64,000 nt of DNA, taken from positions 16,829 to 80,828 of the forward strand of contig NZ_VHKO01000011.1 of NCBI RefSeq assembly GCF_015223435.1, in the 5' to 3' direction. This stretch comes from Vibrio hibernica (GTDB lineage Bacteria; Pseudomonadota; Gammaproteobacteria; Enterobacterales; Vibrionaceae). Of this stretch, positions 18,672-28,206 are shown in pieces. The notes under the pieces are model-generated. The model worked only from the letters and a program-made list of their open reading frames with translations. It did not search any database and was not told the origin of the DNA. Position numbers and translations under genes: made by a program. Position 1 is the first letter of the stretch, and each line of letters starts with the position of its first letter.

Positions 18672-19345
18672 ATACATCACTTGAATCTGTACTTAAGCAA
18701 CATCGTTGCCACTCTGTTATTCCTAGCGAATTGCAGTTTGGTCACGCCTTAATTGTCGATCTATCGCCAAGCAGTGAAATCTGGAAAAAAGTAAATACAG
18801 GACATGATTTTTCGGCTGAGATTAAACGTCAGGTGGCGGAAGTAGGCGCGGTATTAGAAATTGGCCGTTACGCAGAACAACGTATGATATATCAAGATAC
18901 GGATACTTTTTCCGACAATAAATCTCGTACACTTCATATTGGCATCGATCTCGGTATTCCAGCGGGAAACCCTGTATTTTCACCATTGGATGGCGAGATT
19001 TTCGGCTTTGCTGATCATCCTCAGCAAGGTGATTACGGCCCAACCATTCTTTTGCGTCATCAGTTAGAAGGTCATACATTTCATACCCTCTACGGGCACT
19101 TAGCCAAATCTGCATTAGTCTCGTTAACCGTCGGCCAGAAGGTGAAACAAGGCGAAGCATTTGCCACTATTGGTCATAGTGATGAGAATGGCGGCTGGGC
19201 AACCCATCTGCATTTTCAAATTATTAAAGACATGGAGGAGTATCAAAATAACTACCCCGGTGTCGTCGATCCAAATGAAGCCAATTTTTACCTTTATAAC
19301 TGCCCTAACCCAAACTGGATTTTAGGCCGAGATGACTTAGCGTAA
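18668..19345 (+). CDS. M23-fold (LytM) metallopeptidase-like protein without signal peptide
   Basis: The 225-residue product has the LytM fold signatures RTLHIGIDLGIPAGNPVFSP (HxxxD, about residues 90-110), HTLYGHLAKS and the HLHFQII motif, which together supply the zinc ligands. The N-terminus, MNTSLESVLKQHRCHSVIP, is polar with no signal peptide or membrane segment, so it seems to stay in the cytoplasm. That is odd for a peptidoglycan hydrolase. Similar domains with PxHLHFQ sit inside large aminotransferase-phosphotransferase fusion proteins, suggesting this branch may not act on cell wall. The ATG overlaps the MFS stop by 4 nt. Actual substrate unknown. Confidence 0.75.
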   Translation: MNTSLESVLKQHRCHSVIPSELQFGHALIVDLSPSSEIWKKVNTGHDFSAEIKRQVAEVGAVLEIGRYAEQRMIYQDTDTFSDNKSRTLHIGIDLGIPAGNPVFSPLDGEIFGFADHPQQGDYGPTILLRHQLEGHTFHTLYGHLAKSALVSLTVGQKVKQGEAFATIGHSDENGGWATHLHFQIIKDMEEYQNNYPGVVDPNEANFYLYNCPNPNWILGRDDLA

Positions 19346-19364
19346 TATTATCCATTACGATAGC

Positions 19365-19835
19365 TTAGTACTTAATTGAGTTGATAAACCATTCTTTGTT
19401 ACCTTCAGGCGTTGGTACGGTAAATTCATCATCGACTTCTTTTTTCAATGCTGCTCGAGCCATTGGTGAGTCGATTGAAATATAATCTTTTGCGCCCCCA
19501 TAAATTTCCTCAGGGCCGACTATCCTAAAGGTTTTGATCTCACCGTCTTCATTCTCTATTTCAACCCATGCGCCAAAAAAAACCTTTCCTTCTTGTTGAG
19601 GGGAATAATCAACAATCGTGACTTCAGGTAAGAACTTGCGTAAAAAGCGAACACGACGATCTATTTGACGAAGCAGCCGTTTATTGAAAGTGTAGTCTGC
19701 ATTCTCTGAGCGGTCACCGAGGCTTGCAGCCCATGTCACTATCTTGGTAATTTCAGGGCGTTTTTCATTCCATAAGTGATCATGTTCAGCTTTCAGTTTG
19801 TTATAACCTTCTCTGGTGATTAGTTTTGTTTTCAC
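19365..19835 (-). CDS. greB: transcription elongation factor GreB
   Basis: GreB enters the RNA polymerase secondary channel and stimulates cleavage of backtracked RNA. The 156-residue protein has the N-terminal coiled coil with the acidic tip LGDRSENADYTFNKRLL, followed by the FKBP-like C-terminal domain ending GNKEWFINSIKY. FLPEVTIVDYSPQQEGKVFF and the length favour GreB over GreA. It converges with the M23-fold gene and is divergent from ompR, a position also seen in enterics. Confidence 0.95.
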   Translation of the reverse strand: MKTKLITREGYNKLKAEHDHLWNEKRPEITKIVTWAASLGDRSENADYTFNKRLLRQIDRRVRFLRKFLPEVTIVDYSPQQEGKVFFGAWVEIENEDGEIKTFRIVGPEEIYGGAKDYISIDSPMARAALKKEVDDEFTVPTPEGNKEWFINSIKY

Positions 19836-20183
19836 GTCAACAATCCAATTTATTTATAGCTACTGTAAAGGCTTTTGGTTGCGTCAAGCATCGCAACAGG
19901 AAAGACTTTTGTGAGACAAAACTATACTGCCATTTTCACCAGGCTCCAATTGATAGAGGCATAAAAATTCTGGAGAGACGATCTTAGACAATGTTTGAAT
20001 AAAAGCATGAAGGAAACTTTTTTAATATTAGTCTATTTTCAATGTATCAAACGATGATAAAAAGAAGATGTTCCGTTACATTTGCTTTATATTAAAATTC
20101 AGATTCTATTTTATTCTTTACCCATGTTTTGCCATGATGGAAAACTCATTCGGTAAGCCTTTAAAAAATGCGAGACAGATAAA
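19836..20183. other. greB-ompR divergent intergenic region
   Basis: These 348 nt carry the promoters of two divergent genes. The part near ompR (20000-20180) is AT-rich, but I cannot single out a reliable promoter or operator, and I see no gene. Confidence 0.5.
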
Positions 20184-20903
20184 ATGCAAGAGAACTATAA
20201 AATATTAGTGGTCGATGACGATGCTCGCCTGCGCTCATTACTGGAGCGTTATTTAACAGAACAAGGTTTTCAAGTTCGTGGTGTGGCTAACGCAGAGCAA
20301 ATGGATCGTTTGTTAACCCGTGAAAATTTCCATTTAATGGTGCTTGACCTTATGTTGCCGGGTGAAGACGGATTGTCGATTTGCCGTCGTCTACGCCACG
20401 ATAATAATCAGCTACCCATCGTAATGTTAACCGCAAAAGGTGATGAAATTGATCGCATTGTAGGCCTTGAAGTTGGCGCCGATGATTATCTTCCTAAGCC
20501 ATTCAACCCTCGGGAATTACTGGCGCGTTTACGTGCAGTTTTACGTCGTCAATCAATTGAAGCGCCTGGTGCGCCAAGTTCAGATGAAGAAATTGTTGAG
20601 TTTGGTGAGTTCACGCTCAATCTTGGTACACGAGAAATGTTCCGTGGTGAAGCTCCAATGCCGCTCACTTCAGGTGAATTTGCTGTATTAAAAATCCTGG
20701 TGAACCACGCGCGAACGCCAATGTCGCGCGATAAACTAATGAACATGGCGCGTGGTCGTGAGTACTCGGCAATGGAGCGTTCAATCGATGTTCAAATTTC
20801 ACGCTTACGCCGTATGTTAGAAGAAGACCCAAGTCATCCTCGTTACATTCAAACTGTCTGGGGATTAGGGTATGTGTTTGTGCCTGACGGTAAAAAGGCA
20901 TAA
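20184..20903 (+). CDS. ompR: response regulator OmpR
   Basis: OmpR is the winged-helix response regulator that acts with EnvZ in osmotic and envelope control of porins. The 239-residue product has a receiver domain with acidic pocket DDD at 11-13, phospho-acceptor Asp55 in MVLDLMLPGEDG and Lys in YLPKPFNPRELLARL. The C-terminal winged helix contains LTSGEFAVLKILVNHARTP and SAMERSIDVQISRLRRMLE, ending with IQTVWGLGYVFVPDG. The length and sequence match E. coli OmpR. envZ follows after an unusually long gap of 178 nt. Confidence 0.96.
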   Translation: MQENYKILVVDDDARLRSLLERYLTEQGFQVRGVANAEQMDRLLTRENFHLMVLDLMLPGEDGLSICRRLRHDNNQLPIVMLTAKGDEIDRIVGLEVGADDYLPKPFNPRELLARLRAVLRRQSIEAPGAPSSDEEIVEFGEFTLNLGTREMFRGEAPMPLTSGEFAVLKILVNHARTPMSRDKLMNMARGREYSAMERSIDVQISRLRRMLEEDPSHPRYIQTVWGLGYVFVPDGKKA

Positions 20904-21081
20904 GTACAAACTCACTCCATCTTTGCTAGCCCTAGATATTAGAGGCTGGTAAATATGTGTTAATAAAAATATACATTCATAAATATGACTTAAAATTTGG
21001 CGCTAAGGATGGCCCCAGAATTCAAGCTCCCTTCTTCACCGAATTGGTCATTCAATACCTTACCAACCTTGGATATTTGTC

Positions 21082-22407
21082 ATGCTTCGTCTTCGTAGCT
21101 CTCGCAGTCAAACCGTTTTCTTTTTAGTGGTCTTACTGATTGCTAGCCAAGTGTTATCTTACTTAATCATGTTTAACTACGCCTTATTACCTAGCTTAAA
21201 ACAATTCAATCGTATCTTATCTCATGAAGTGAAACTCATGCTGGATGAAGATAAAATGCAACAAGATAACAACGATAATGATCGCCCTTTTCGTCGGGAG
21301 TTATTATCCGAGTTAGGGGTGTCTATTTATGCGAATAATTCCCCTGAAGCGGTCGAATTTAACCATGCCGCCCCTATCGACTTTTTAAGCGAGGATATGA
21401 CGCAACAAGTAAACTCGCCAACCGAAGCAAGGCTGGTTCTTGGTGGTAAAAACTATGTTCTGTGGCTTAAAATTGATGACCTGCCTAATAAACTCGTTCG
21501 TATTCCCTTAACTGAATTACAAGAAAAAGATTTCGCCCCTCTTTTTCGTAATAGTTTACTGATCGCTTTACTATTAATTGCTGGAATGTGGTTCTTTATT
21601 AGATTACAAAATAGACCATTGGTGGCATTAGAAAAAGCCGCCATCACCGTTGGTCACGGCGATATCCCGCCTCTACTGCCAGAGCGTGGATCATCTGAAA
21701 TATTAGCGGTAACCAAAGCTTTTAATCAGATGTCCAAAGGCATCAAAGCACTAGAAGAAGATCGAGCATTATTAATGTCTGGTATTAGCCATGACCTGAG
21801 AACACCGCTTACTCGTATTCGCTTAGCGACTGAAATGATGTCGCCACAAGACGACTATCTAGCTGAAAGCATGATAAAAGACACCGAAGAATGTAACGAT
21901 ATCATTAGTCAATTCATGGCTTATTTAAAACCCGCGCAAATTGATAGCCATAATGATGTGGACATTAACCAAATAGTGACCGAAGTCGTCAATGCCGAGC
22001 GTGACAAGCATGGGGTTAATTTTGAATTGGTAACAGGCAGTTCACTGCGTCATGCTTTGGGTGAGGCAATTGCACTTAAGCGCGTGGTGTCTAATTTAAT
22101 CGTCAACGCCATCCGCTACGGTAATGGTTGGATAAAAGTCTCCACCGGGATCACCGCCGACAATAAATTAGTGTGGGTTTGCGTTGAAGATAATGGCCCA
22201 GGGATTGATAAACAACAAGTTGAATTCTTATTCGAACCGTTTACACGAGGCGATGCCGCGCGAGGCAGCAGTGAAGGCGCGGGACTTGGACTGGCGATTA
22301 TCAAACGAATTGTCAGCCAGCATCAAGGGGCTATTTTAGTAACGAATAGAACCGAAGGTGGGTTAAAAGTTCAGATTAATATTCCGGTGTATAAAAAGAA
22401 ACGATAA
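21082..22407 (+). CDS. envZ: osmosensor histidine kinase EnvZ
   Basis: EnvZ is the inner-membrane kinase and phosphatase for OmpR. The 441-residue protein has a first membrane helix at about residues 10-35, a periplasmic domain, a second helix near 153-172 ([18 protein letters not shown]), a HAMP segment, and the phospho-acceptor His237 in [20 protein letters not shown]. The ATPase domain has [10 protein letters not shown] (N box), EDNGPGID (G1) and [10 protein letters not shown] (G2). The phosphatase-type Thr after HDLR is present. It lies downstream of ompR without overlap. Confidence 0.95.
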   Translation: MLRLRSSRSQTVFFLVVLLIASQVLSYLIMFNYALLPSLKQFNRILSHEVKLMLDEDKMQQDNNDNDRPFRRELLSELGVSIYANNSPEAVEFNHAAPIDFLSEDMTQQVNSPTEARLVLGGKNYVLWLKIDDLPNKLVRIPLTELQEKDFAPLFRNSLLIALLLIAGMWFFIRLQNRPLVALEKAAITVGHGDIPPLLPERGSSEILAVTKAFNQMSKGIKALEEDRALLMSGISHDLRTPLTRIRLATEMMSPQDDYLAESMIKDTEECNDIISQFMAYLKPAQIDSHNDVDINQIVTEVVNAERDKHGVNFELVTGSSLRHALGEAIALKRVVSNLIVNAIRYGNGWIKVSTGITADNKLVWVCVEDNGPGIDKQQVEFLFEPFTRGDAARGSSEGAGLGLAIIKRIVSQHQGAILVTNRTEGGLKVQINIPVYKKKR

Positions 22408-22453
22408 GGGTTAATGGTACTTAAAAGTAAGCCAAGATACGCTGACGGTAAAT

Positions 22454-22488
22454 CAATCTGCCACTCTTCTCTTAGTTAGGGCAGATTG
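22454..22488. terminator. inverted repeat between convergent envZ and glpQ
   Basis: CAATCTGCC (22454-22462) pairs perfectly with GGCAGATTG (22480-22488) around a 17-nt loop. It lies midway between two convergent genes, a likely place for a two-way terminator, but no strong T-run follows on either strand. Confidence 0.45.
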
Positions 22489-22545
22489 AGATACAAAACC
22501 ATATTCATCTCTCAGTTTAAGTAAGTGTAGATGCGCCTACAGAAC

Positions 22546-23655
22546 TTAACGATTTAAAAACGCAACCGCTTTATCCGGAAAATCGGTAAACACACCATCC
22601 ACTTTGGCTTTGTTGTAAAAGATATCCAACATGTCGTTGAAATCTTTGGCATAACTTGGAATGCGGCCTTCATCAGCACGGAAGGTATAAGGATGAATTT
22701 TTAATCCCGCCTTTTTGGCCTGTGCAACAAGCGGCATGACTATGATATTAGATGGCGTAGATTTATCATCAATCACCATTGATTTCCATGGGCCAATACC
22801 ATCTGCATATTGCGCGATTGCTTGCATGCCATCCGCTTTAAACATCCAATCATAATTATAAGGGGTTGATTTGTTGTCTTGATACACCATGGTTTCATTC
22901 CAATCGGTATAAGCCATCAACTGCACTAGTTTAAGATCCATCTTCATCTCCGGCATCAATTCTTTATCAATGCGTTTCAGTTCAATGGGATCAAAAGACT
23001 GTAAATAAACCTTATCGTTTTTACTGGTGTATCCATAGTGCTTCAGCATGGTCAGTACCGCTTTGCTGATGTCTTTACCCTCATGACGATGAAAAGCAGG
23101 GGCTTTGATTTCAGGATACAGACCCACGTTATAGCCTAAGGTTTTATTCAAACCTTGTATCATTTCAATTTCTTCGGCAAAGGTAGGAACCGAGAAGTTG
23201 GATTGCCAAATGGGGAAACGATCTTGAAATACGGCTTTCGGTTTACCTGAATTATCCAGTACAAATCCTTCAGTTACTTTTAACTGTTTAATTTCCGCCA
23301 AGGTGAAATCAATGGCGTAATAACGATCATCTTTTCGAGCCCGATTTGGAAAAACTTCAGCTACATTAGTCACACGATCCAAATAATGATCATGTAAAAC
23401 CACTAACTGATCATCTTTGGTCATGACCACATCTTGCTCGATGTAATCTGGTTTCATCCCATAGGCTAATGCTTTTGCAGGCAAGGTGTGTTCTGGTAAA
23501 TACCCCGATGCACCACGGTGCGCAATCACAATTTTATCTGAATCACTTGCCCAACTCACATTCACTACACTGACACTTGAAATCATGGCTAAGCCCAATA
23601 GACAAGCACTTTTTTTAATTTTTGTTTTTTTTAACAAGAATTGAACCGAAAACAT
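22546..23655 (-). CDS. glpQ: periplasmic glycerophosphodiester phosphodiesterase
   Basis: GlpQ hydrolyses glycerophosphodiesters in the periplasm to glycerol-3-phosphate plus an alcohol. The 369-residue precursor has a basic N-terminus and a hydrophobic signal segment ending near VSWASDS (about residue 37). The GDPD catalytic motif follows as IAHRGASGYLPEHTLPA, with YIEQDVVMTKDDQLVVLHDH supplying metal and catalytic residues. AAGGAA precedes the ATG. Its product is the substrate of GlpT, encoded just upstream on the same strand, but a good terminator lies between the two, so read-through or a separate promoter is needed. Confidence 0.95.
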   Translation of the reverse strand: MFSVQFLLKKTKIKKSACLLGLAMISSVSVVNVSWASDSDKIVIAHRGASGYLPEHTLPAKALAYGMKPDYIEQDVVMTKDDQLVVLHDHYLDRVTNVAEVFPNRARKDDRYYAIDFTLAEIKQLKVTEGFVLDNSGKPKAVFQDRFPIWQSNFSVPTFAEEIEMIQGLNKTLGYNVGLYPEIKAPAFHRHEGKDISKAVLTMLKHYGYTSKNDKVYLQSFDPIELKRIDKELMPEMKMDLKLVQLMAYTDWNETMVYQDNKSTPYNYDWMFKADGMQAIAQYADGIGPWKSMVIDDKSTPSNIIVMPLVAQAKKAGLKIHPYTFRADEGRIPSYAKDFNDMLDIFYNKAKVDGVFTDFPDKAVAFLNR

Positions 23656-23790
23656 ATAAATTCCTTAAAACTGATTCGTAAAAACGAGTTCGTAAAAACA
23701 GGTTATTTAAAGATAAACACTATGCATATTCAAAGTGATAGCTTAAATAATGCGCGGTGAATTTTTTATGACACATGGCTAGACTTATAA

Positions 23791-23823
23791 AAAAGGAAGC
23801 TCATCAAAAATAAGCTTCCTTTT
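23791..23823 (-). terminator. Rho-independent terminator between glpT and glpQ
   Basis: On the minus strand AAAAGGAAGCT and AGCTTCCTTTT form a perfect 11-bp stem with an 11-nt loop, followed by a run of six T. It begins 15 nt after the glpT stop. Confidence 0.85.
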
Positions 23824-23838
23824 ATGACCACGATTTAA

Positions 23839-25200
23839 TTAGCTCAATTTAGCTTTAGAACTATTTTCACCACGGTATTTACTTTCACCGAAATGCGCCA
23901 CGATAAAGCAAATAATCGAAAGCACACAGGCTACTGTTAGTACCATGAAACCGCCATCCCAACCGAAATTATCAACGGTGTAACCTAATACTGCATTCGC
24001 TGCAACGGCTCCACCCAAGTAACCAAATAATCCGGTTAAACCTGCCGCTGTACCAGCGGCTTTCTTCGGTACCAACTCTAGTGCGTACAAACCAATCAGC
24101 ATCACAGGACCATAGATTAAGAAACCAATGGTAATCAGGGCCAGCATATCGATGGTGGGTTGTCCCGGTGGGTTAAACCAGTACACAAGCACAGCAATGG
24201 TGACAAGTACCATAAATAAAATACCAGCAGGAGCACGTTTTCCTTTAAATAGTTTATCGGAAATCCAACCACACAATAATGTCCCTGGAATACCAGCCCA
24301 CTCATAAAGGAAATAAGCCCATGAGGATTTATCTACGGTGAAATGTTTTACCTCACCAAGATAAACCGGTGCCCAATCAAGTACGCCATAACGGATCAAA
24401 TACACAAAGGCATTAGCCACCGCAATAATCCATAACACTGGATTGTTAAACACAAACTTGAAGAAAATCTCTTTGGCAGACAACTCTTTTTCATGATCTT
24501 TACTGTAATCTTCAGGGTAATCTTCTTTGTACTCTTCAATCGGTGGTAAACCACATGATTGAGGCGTATCTCGCACCGTCATCCAAATATAGAAAGCGAC
24601 TAATAACGCTGCAAATGCCGGTACATAGAAAGCCGAACGCCAGTCATCATTAAATGCCCATAAGCCAAGTAAGAACAATGGACCAATTAAACCGCCGCCC
24701 ACGTTATGCGCGACGTTCCAAACGGAAACAATCTCACCACGTTCTTTTTTCGACCACCAATGGACCATGGTTCTGCCGCAACCTGGCCAACCCATACCTT
24801 GAAACCAGCCGTTCAAGAAAAGCAGGATGAACATAGCGGTCACACTGCCTGTTGCCCATGGCATAAAACCAAAACACAACATAATTAATGCCGACATAAC
24901 CAGCCCGACAGTTAAGAAATATCTGGGATTAGAACGGTCTGAGACACTGCCCATTAAAAATTTAGATAAGCCATAAGCGATAGATACTGCAGAAAGCGCG
25001 ACACCTAATTGCCCACGAGTAAAGCCCTCTTCAATCAGGTATGGCATCGCCAAACTGAAGTTTTTACGTACTAAATAATAACCCGCATAGCCAAAAAATA
25101 TGCCTAAAAAAAGTTGCCAGCGTAAACGGGTGTAAGTAGTACTTATTTTATCATCAGCCAAACGCTCTATATGCGCTTTAGGCTTAAAAAGATGGATCAT
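23839..25200 (-). CDS. glpT: glycerol-3-phosphate:phosphate antiporter
   Basis: GlpT imports glycerol-3-phosphate in exchange for phosphate across the inner membrane. The 453-residue MFS protein has twelve hydrophobic segments. The N-terminal part reads [20 protein letters not shown], where the arginine is in the position of the phosphate-binding Arg of E. coli GlpT, and [20 protein letters not shown] is the organophosphate-antiporter signature. A central cytoplasmic loop is acidic ([18 protein letters not shown]). GAGG precedes the ATG. The gene follows glpK by 258 nt on the same strand and probably has its own promoter. Confidence 0.95.
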   Translation of the reverse strand: MIHLFKPKAHIERLADDKISTTYTRLRWQLFLGIFFGYAGYYLVRKNFSLAMPYLIEEGFTRGQLGVALSAVSIAYGLSKFLMGSVSDRSNPRYFLTVGLVMSALIMLCFGFMPWATGSVTAMFILLFLNGWFQGMGWPGCGRTMVHWWSKKERGEIVSVWNVAHNVGGGLIGPLFLLGLWAFNDDWRSAFYVPAFAALLVAFYIWMTVRDTPQSCGLPPIEEYKEDYPEDYSKDHEKELSAKEIFFKFVFNNPVLWIIAVANAFVYLIRYGVLDWAPVYLGEVKHFTVDKSSWAYFLYEWAGIPGTLLCGWISDKLFKGKRAPAGILFMVLVTIAVLVYWFNPPGQPTIDMLALITIGFLIYGPVMLIGLYALELVPKKAAGTAAGLTGLFGYLGGAVAANAVLGYTVDNFGWDGGFMVLTVACVLSIICFIVAHFGESKYRGENSSKAKLS

Positions 25201-25335
25201 AATGACCTCGATTATTAGTATTGTTCGATAACATATTTTATTTTGATTTAAATGGTGCAGTTAAGATCGCCAATATACCTGCGTATAAAGCCAGTAAAAC
25301 ACCATTCTATCGAGTAAAGATATGAGGTTTAAATG

Positions 25336-25366
25336 AATAATCATAAACCTTTAACTCATGATTATT
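25336..25366. repeat. 9-bp inverted repeat between glpK and glpT
   Basis: AATAATCAT (25336-25344) and ATGATTATT (25358-25366) pair perfectly across 13 nt. It could be a weak hairpin after glpK or a protein-binding site ahead of glpT. There is no adjacent T-run. A single GlpR-like half-site (TTGTTCGATAACA, 25221-25233) lies nearer the glpT start. Confidence 0.4.
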
Positions 25367-25458
25367 AAGGAAAAATAGAGCGTAGAAACAATACTACTAT
25401 CTTCTATGCTCGTCGTTTATATTTCTGCTTTAAAGATTTTTTGAACGGTTATACCTCT

Positions 25459-26958
25459 CTATTCAACCGCCCAGCCTTTCGCACACTCAACTGCGCGCTT
25501 CCAGCCACTATGACGGCGTTCACGTTTGCCATCATCGGCGCACGGTTGGAAAGAACGATCCAATACTGATTTGTGTTTTAACTCATCAATACTGCCCCAG
25601 AACCCAACGGCTAGGCCGGCTAAGTAAGCCGCACCTAAAGCGGTGACTTCAGTCACAACTGGACGTTGCACTTCGGTATTTAAAACATCTGACTGGAATT
25701 GCATTAAGAAATTATTGGCTACCGCGCCGCCATCCACTTTTAAGAAATCAAGTTTGATACCTGAATCTGCCTGCATGGCTGAAATCACATCCAATGATTG
25801 ATAGGCGATACTTTCGAGTGTGGCGCGGATGATGTGGTTACGGTTTACACCACGTGTTAATCCAACAATAGCGCCGCGTGCATACGGGTCCCAGTGCGGC
25901 GCACCTAAACCGGTAAATGCTGGCACAACATAGGCGCCATTTGAGGTGTCTACCTTAGTTGCAAAATATTCGGTATCCGCCGCATCACTGATCAGTTGCA
26001 GTTCATCACGCAGCCATTGCACCGATGCACCGCCAATAAAGACGGCACCTTCCAATGCATAGCTTACTTCACCTTTCGGGCCGCAAGCCAAAGTGGTTAA
26101 TAAGCCATTTTTTGAAGTGACTTTTTTGTCGCCAGTGTTCATCAATAAGAAACAACCGGTGCCATAAGTATTTTTCGCTTGCCCTGCTTCAACACACATT
26201 TGACCAAATAATGCCGCTTGTTGATCACCCGCAATACCTGCAATAGGAATACGAGTACCGCCTTTACCACCGATGTTGGTTTGCGCGTAGACTTCTGATG
26301 ACGACTTCACTTCTGGCATCATGGATTTGGGAATGCCCATCGCATCAAGTAACTTTTCATCCCATTCAAGAGTATTGATGTTAAATAACATGGTGCGGCT
26401 GGCGTTAGTTGGATCGGTGACATGAGTACGCCCTTGGGTCATATTCCAAATCAACCATGAATCTACCGTCCCAAACGCAAGCTCGCCTTTTTCTGCTTGT
26501 TCACGAGCGCCTTCCACGTTGTCTAAAATCCATTTAACTTTAGTGCCCGAGAAATAAGGGTCGACAACTAAACCTGTATTTTCACGGATATACTCCTCAA
26601 GACCTGCTTTTTTCAATTCTTCACAAATACTGGCGGTACGACGACATTGCCACACAATCGCGTTATAAACAGGTTTGCCGGTATTACGGTTCCACACAAT
26701 AGTCGTTTCACGTTGATTGGTGATCCCAATGCCAGCGATTTCATCAGAATGTAGGCCGCCTTTCGCCAGCGCTTCCACTAACGTTGAGCTTTGAGACGCC
26801 CAGATTTCGAGTGGATCATGTTCCACCCAACCCGCTTGAGGATAGATTTGTGTAAATTCACGTTGTGCACTACAAACAATGTTGGCATCACGATCCAGTA
26901 CGACAGCGCGAGAGCTCGTTGTACCTTGGTCTAAAGCGACGATATATTTCTTTTCCAT
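25459..26958 (-). CDS. glpK: glycerol kinase
   Basis: GlpK phosphorylates glycerol with ATP and so traps glycerol brought in by GlpF. The 499-residue FGGY-family protein starts [20 protein letters not shown], the phosphate-1 motif of the ASKHA fold. It carries [10 protein letters not shown] near residue 80, the substrate segment VKWILDNV, and the FGGY signature regions [20 protein letters not shown] and [15 protein letters not shown]. The C-terminus departs from E. coli GlpK ([15 protein letters not shown]). AAGGAA lies before the ATG. It follows glpF by 40 nt, forming a glpFK operon. Confidence 0.97.
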   Translation of the reverse strand: MEKKYIVALDQGTTSSRAVVLDRDANIVCSAQREFTQIYPQAGWVEHDPLEIWASQSSTLVEALAKGGLHSDEIAGIGITNQRETTIVWNRNTGKPVYNAIVWQCRRTASICEELKKAGLEEYIRENTGLVVDPYFSGTKVKWILDNVEGAREQAEKGELAFGTVDSWLIWNMTQGRTHVTDPTNASRTMLFNINTLEWDEKLLDAMGIPKSMMPEVKSSSEVYAQTNIGGKGGTRIPIAGIAGDQQAALFGQMCVEAGQAKNTYGTGCFLLMNTGDKKVTSKNGLLTTLACGPKGEVSYALEGAVFIGGASVQWLRDELQLISDAADTEYFATKVDTSNGAYVVPAFTGLGAPHWDPYARGAIVGLTRGVNRNHIIRATLESIAYQSLDVISAMQADSGIKLDFLKVDGGAVANNFLMQFQSDVLNTEVQRPVVTEVTALGAAYLAGLAVGFWGSIDELKHKSVLDRSFQPCADDGKRERRHSGWKRAVECAKGWAVE

Positions 26959-26998
26959 GCTGATTCCTTATCTCTTCATTTTCATTTAATCGTGATAT

Positions 26999-27856
26999 TT
27001 ATGAGTTGGTTGACACTTGAGGTGCATTTTCTGCTGGTTCGTTCGGCTGCTCATTTTTAGCCGCTAAGTAAGGAGCGATCACTTTCGGGTATAACCACCC
27101 ACCAAAAGAGCCGCCCATAATTGGCGCTAGAATTGGAACGATGAAGTAAGGAATATCCTTGCCTCCAGTTAATGCCATGTCACCCCATCCTGCTAAGTAA
27201 GCAAAGAATTTAGGTCCAAAATCACGCGCAGGATTCATCGCAAAGCCCGTCAATGGCCCCAATGAACCACCAATAACTGCAATTAATAAACCAATTAATA
27301 AGGGTGTCATGGCTTTATTAGGCGCGCCGTTACGATCATCCCCTAACGCTAAGATAGCGAACATCAATACTGCGGTGATCACAAACTCTACCGCAAATGC
27401 GCCACCAAAGCTGAGGAGTGAATTAGGGTAAGTAGAGAAAATCCCAGCCAACGCTAAACTGTCTTGAGAGCCACGCACCATGTCATGCGTGAATTCATAA
27501 TTGGTAAATAGGTTACTGTACAGCCCATATACTAATGCTGCAGAGCAAAATGCGCCCAGCACTTGCGACACGATATAAGGCAACACTTTACCTTTATCAA
27601 AGCCGTGGAATAACGCTAATGCAATCGTTACTGCTGGGTTTATGTGCGCGCCAGAGACTCCGCCAGTACAGTAAATGGCAATAGCAACGCCGAGTCCCCA
27701 AATGATACTAATTTCCCATTGACCAAAGCTCGCGCCAGTCAATACCAAAGCGGCAACACACCCAACACCGAAAAAGATTAGCAAACCTGTGCCAATAAAT
27801 TCCGAAATACATTCTCCAAGCAATTGATTTAGTTTATTCGTTTGTAGAGATGCCAT
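26999..27856 (-). CDS. glpF: glycerol uptake facilitator (aquaglyceroporin)
   Basis: GlpF is a tetrameric inner-membrane channel for glycerol. The 285-residue product shows six membrane segments and both pore motifs, GAHINPAVTIA and GFAMNPARDFGPK, with the NPA boxes intact. The arginine after the second NPA is the selectivity-filter Arg, and the following Asp is the aquaglyceroporin mark. It is the first gene of the glpFK operon and is divergent from glpD. A strong CRP-like site is centred about 95 bp upstream of the start codon. Confidence 0.96.
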   Translation of the reverse strand: MASLQTNKLNQLLGECISEFIGTGLLIFFGVGCVAALVLTGASFGQWEISIIWGLGVAIAIYCTGGVSGAHINPAVTIALALFHGFDKGKVLPYIVSQVLGAFCSAALVYGLYSNLFTNYEFTHDMVRGSQDSLALAGIFSTYPNSLLSFGGAFAVEFVITAVLMFAILALGDDRNGAPNKAMTPLLIGLLIAVIGGSLGPLTGFAMNPARDFGPKFFAYLAGWGDMALTGGKDIPYFIVPILAPIMGGSFGGWLYPKVIAPYLAAKNEQPNEPAENAPQVSTNS

Positions 27857-27914
27857 AGTTAAAGTCCATTTTGTTGTTATTGGAAGAATCCGAACGCAAA
27901 ACTACAAGATGTTT

Positions 27915-27962
27915 ATAATATGTAAACAAACAAACACCATAAATGTGCGTACGCTCACACTT
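27915..27962 (-). promoter_or_regulatory. CRP site and -10 element of the glpFK promoter
   Basis: The stretch AAATGTGCGTACGCTCACAC, continuing to 27962, matches the CRP consensus (TGTGA-N6-TCACA) at all but one core base. On the minus strand a -10-like TATTAT lies at 27915-27920, which puts a start near 27908 and the CRP centre at about -43, close to the class II position of -41.5. No good -35 is present, as expected for a CRP-dependent promoter. The promoter assignment is inference; the site itself is plain. Confidence 0.65.
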
Positions 27963-28124
27963 TTAACCATTCGAGCAAAAACAAATATAATCACATTTGT
28001 ATCGTTAATAACAAATAACGAACGAAATCAAGGGGTCAAGATCGAAAACTATAGAAAGCAATCAATAAAAACTTATAAATCATAGTGATAGATTAAATAA
28101 TGGTATTTATCCTTAAAATTTAAC

Positions 28125-28177
28125 TGGACAGTTATTTTATTTTAGGTAAATTAAACCAAAATGCTCGAACGAACATT
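28125..28177 (+). promoter_or_regulatory. glpD promoter with GlpR operator at the start point
   Basis: TGGACA (28125-28130) and TAAATT (28147-28152) are 16 nt apart and would start transcription near 28159. Directly after lies AATGCTCGAACGAACATT (28160-28177), an inverted repeat that agrees with the GlpR pattern WATGTTCGW...WCGAACATW except for one C/T. Repressor bound there would block initiation. The operator is well supported, the promoter less so. Confidence 0.65.
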
Positions 28178-28206
28178 TACTTTATAAATTCGACCAGAGG
28201 TTAAAG

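Noticed and set aside
25221..25233. GlpR operator upstream of glpT
   Set aside because: TTGTTCGATAACA gives one half-site only. The second half does not match, so no operator is called.
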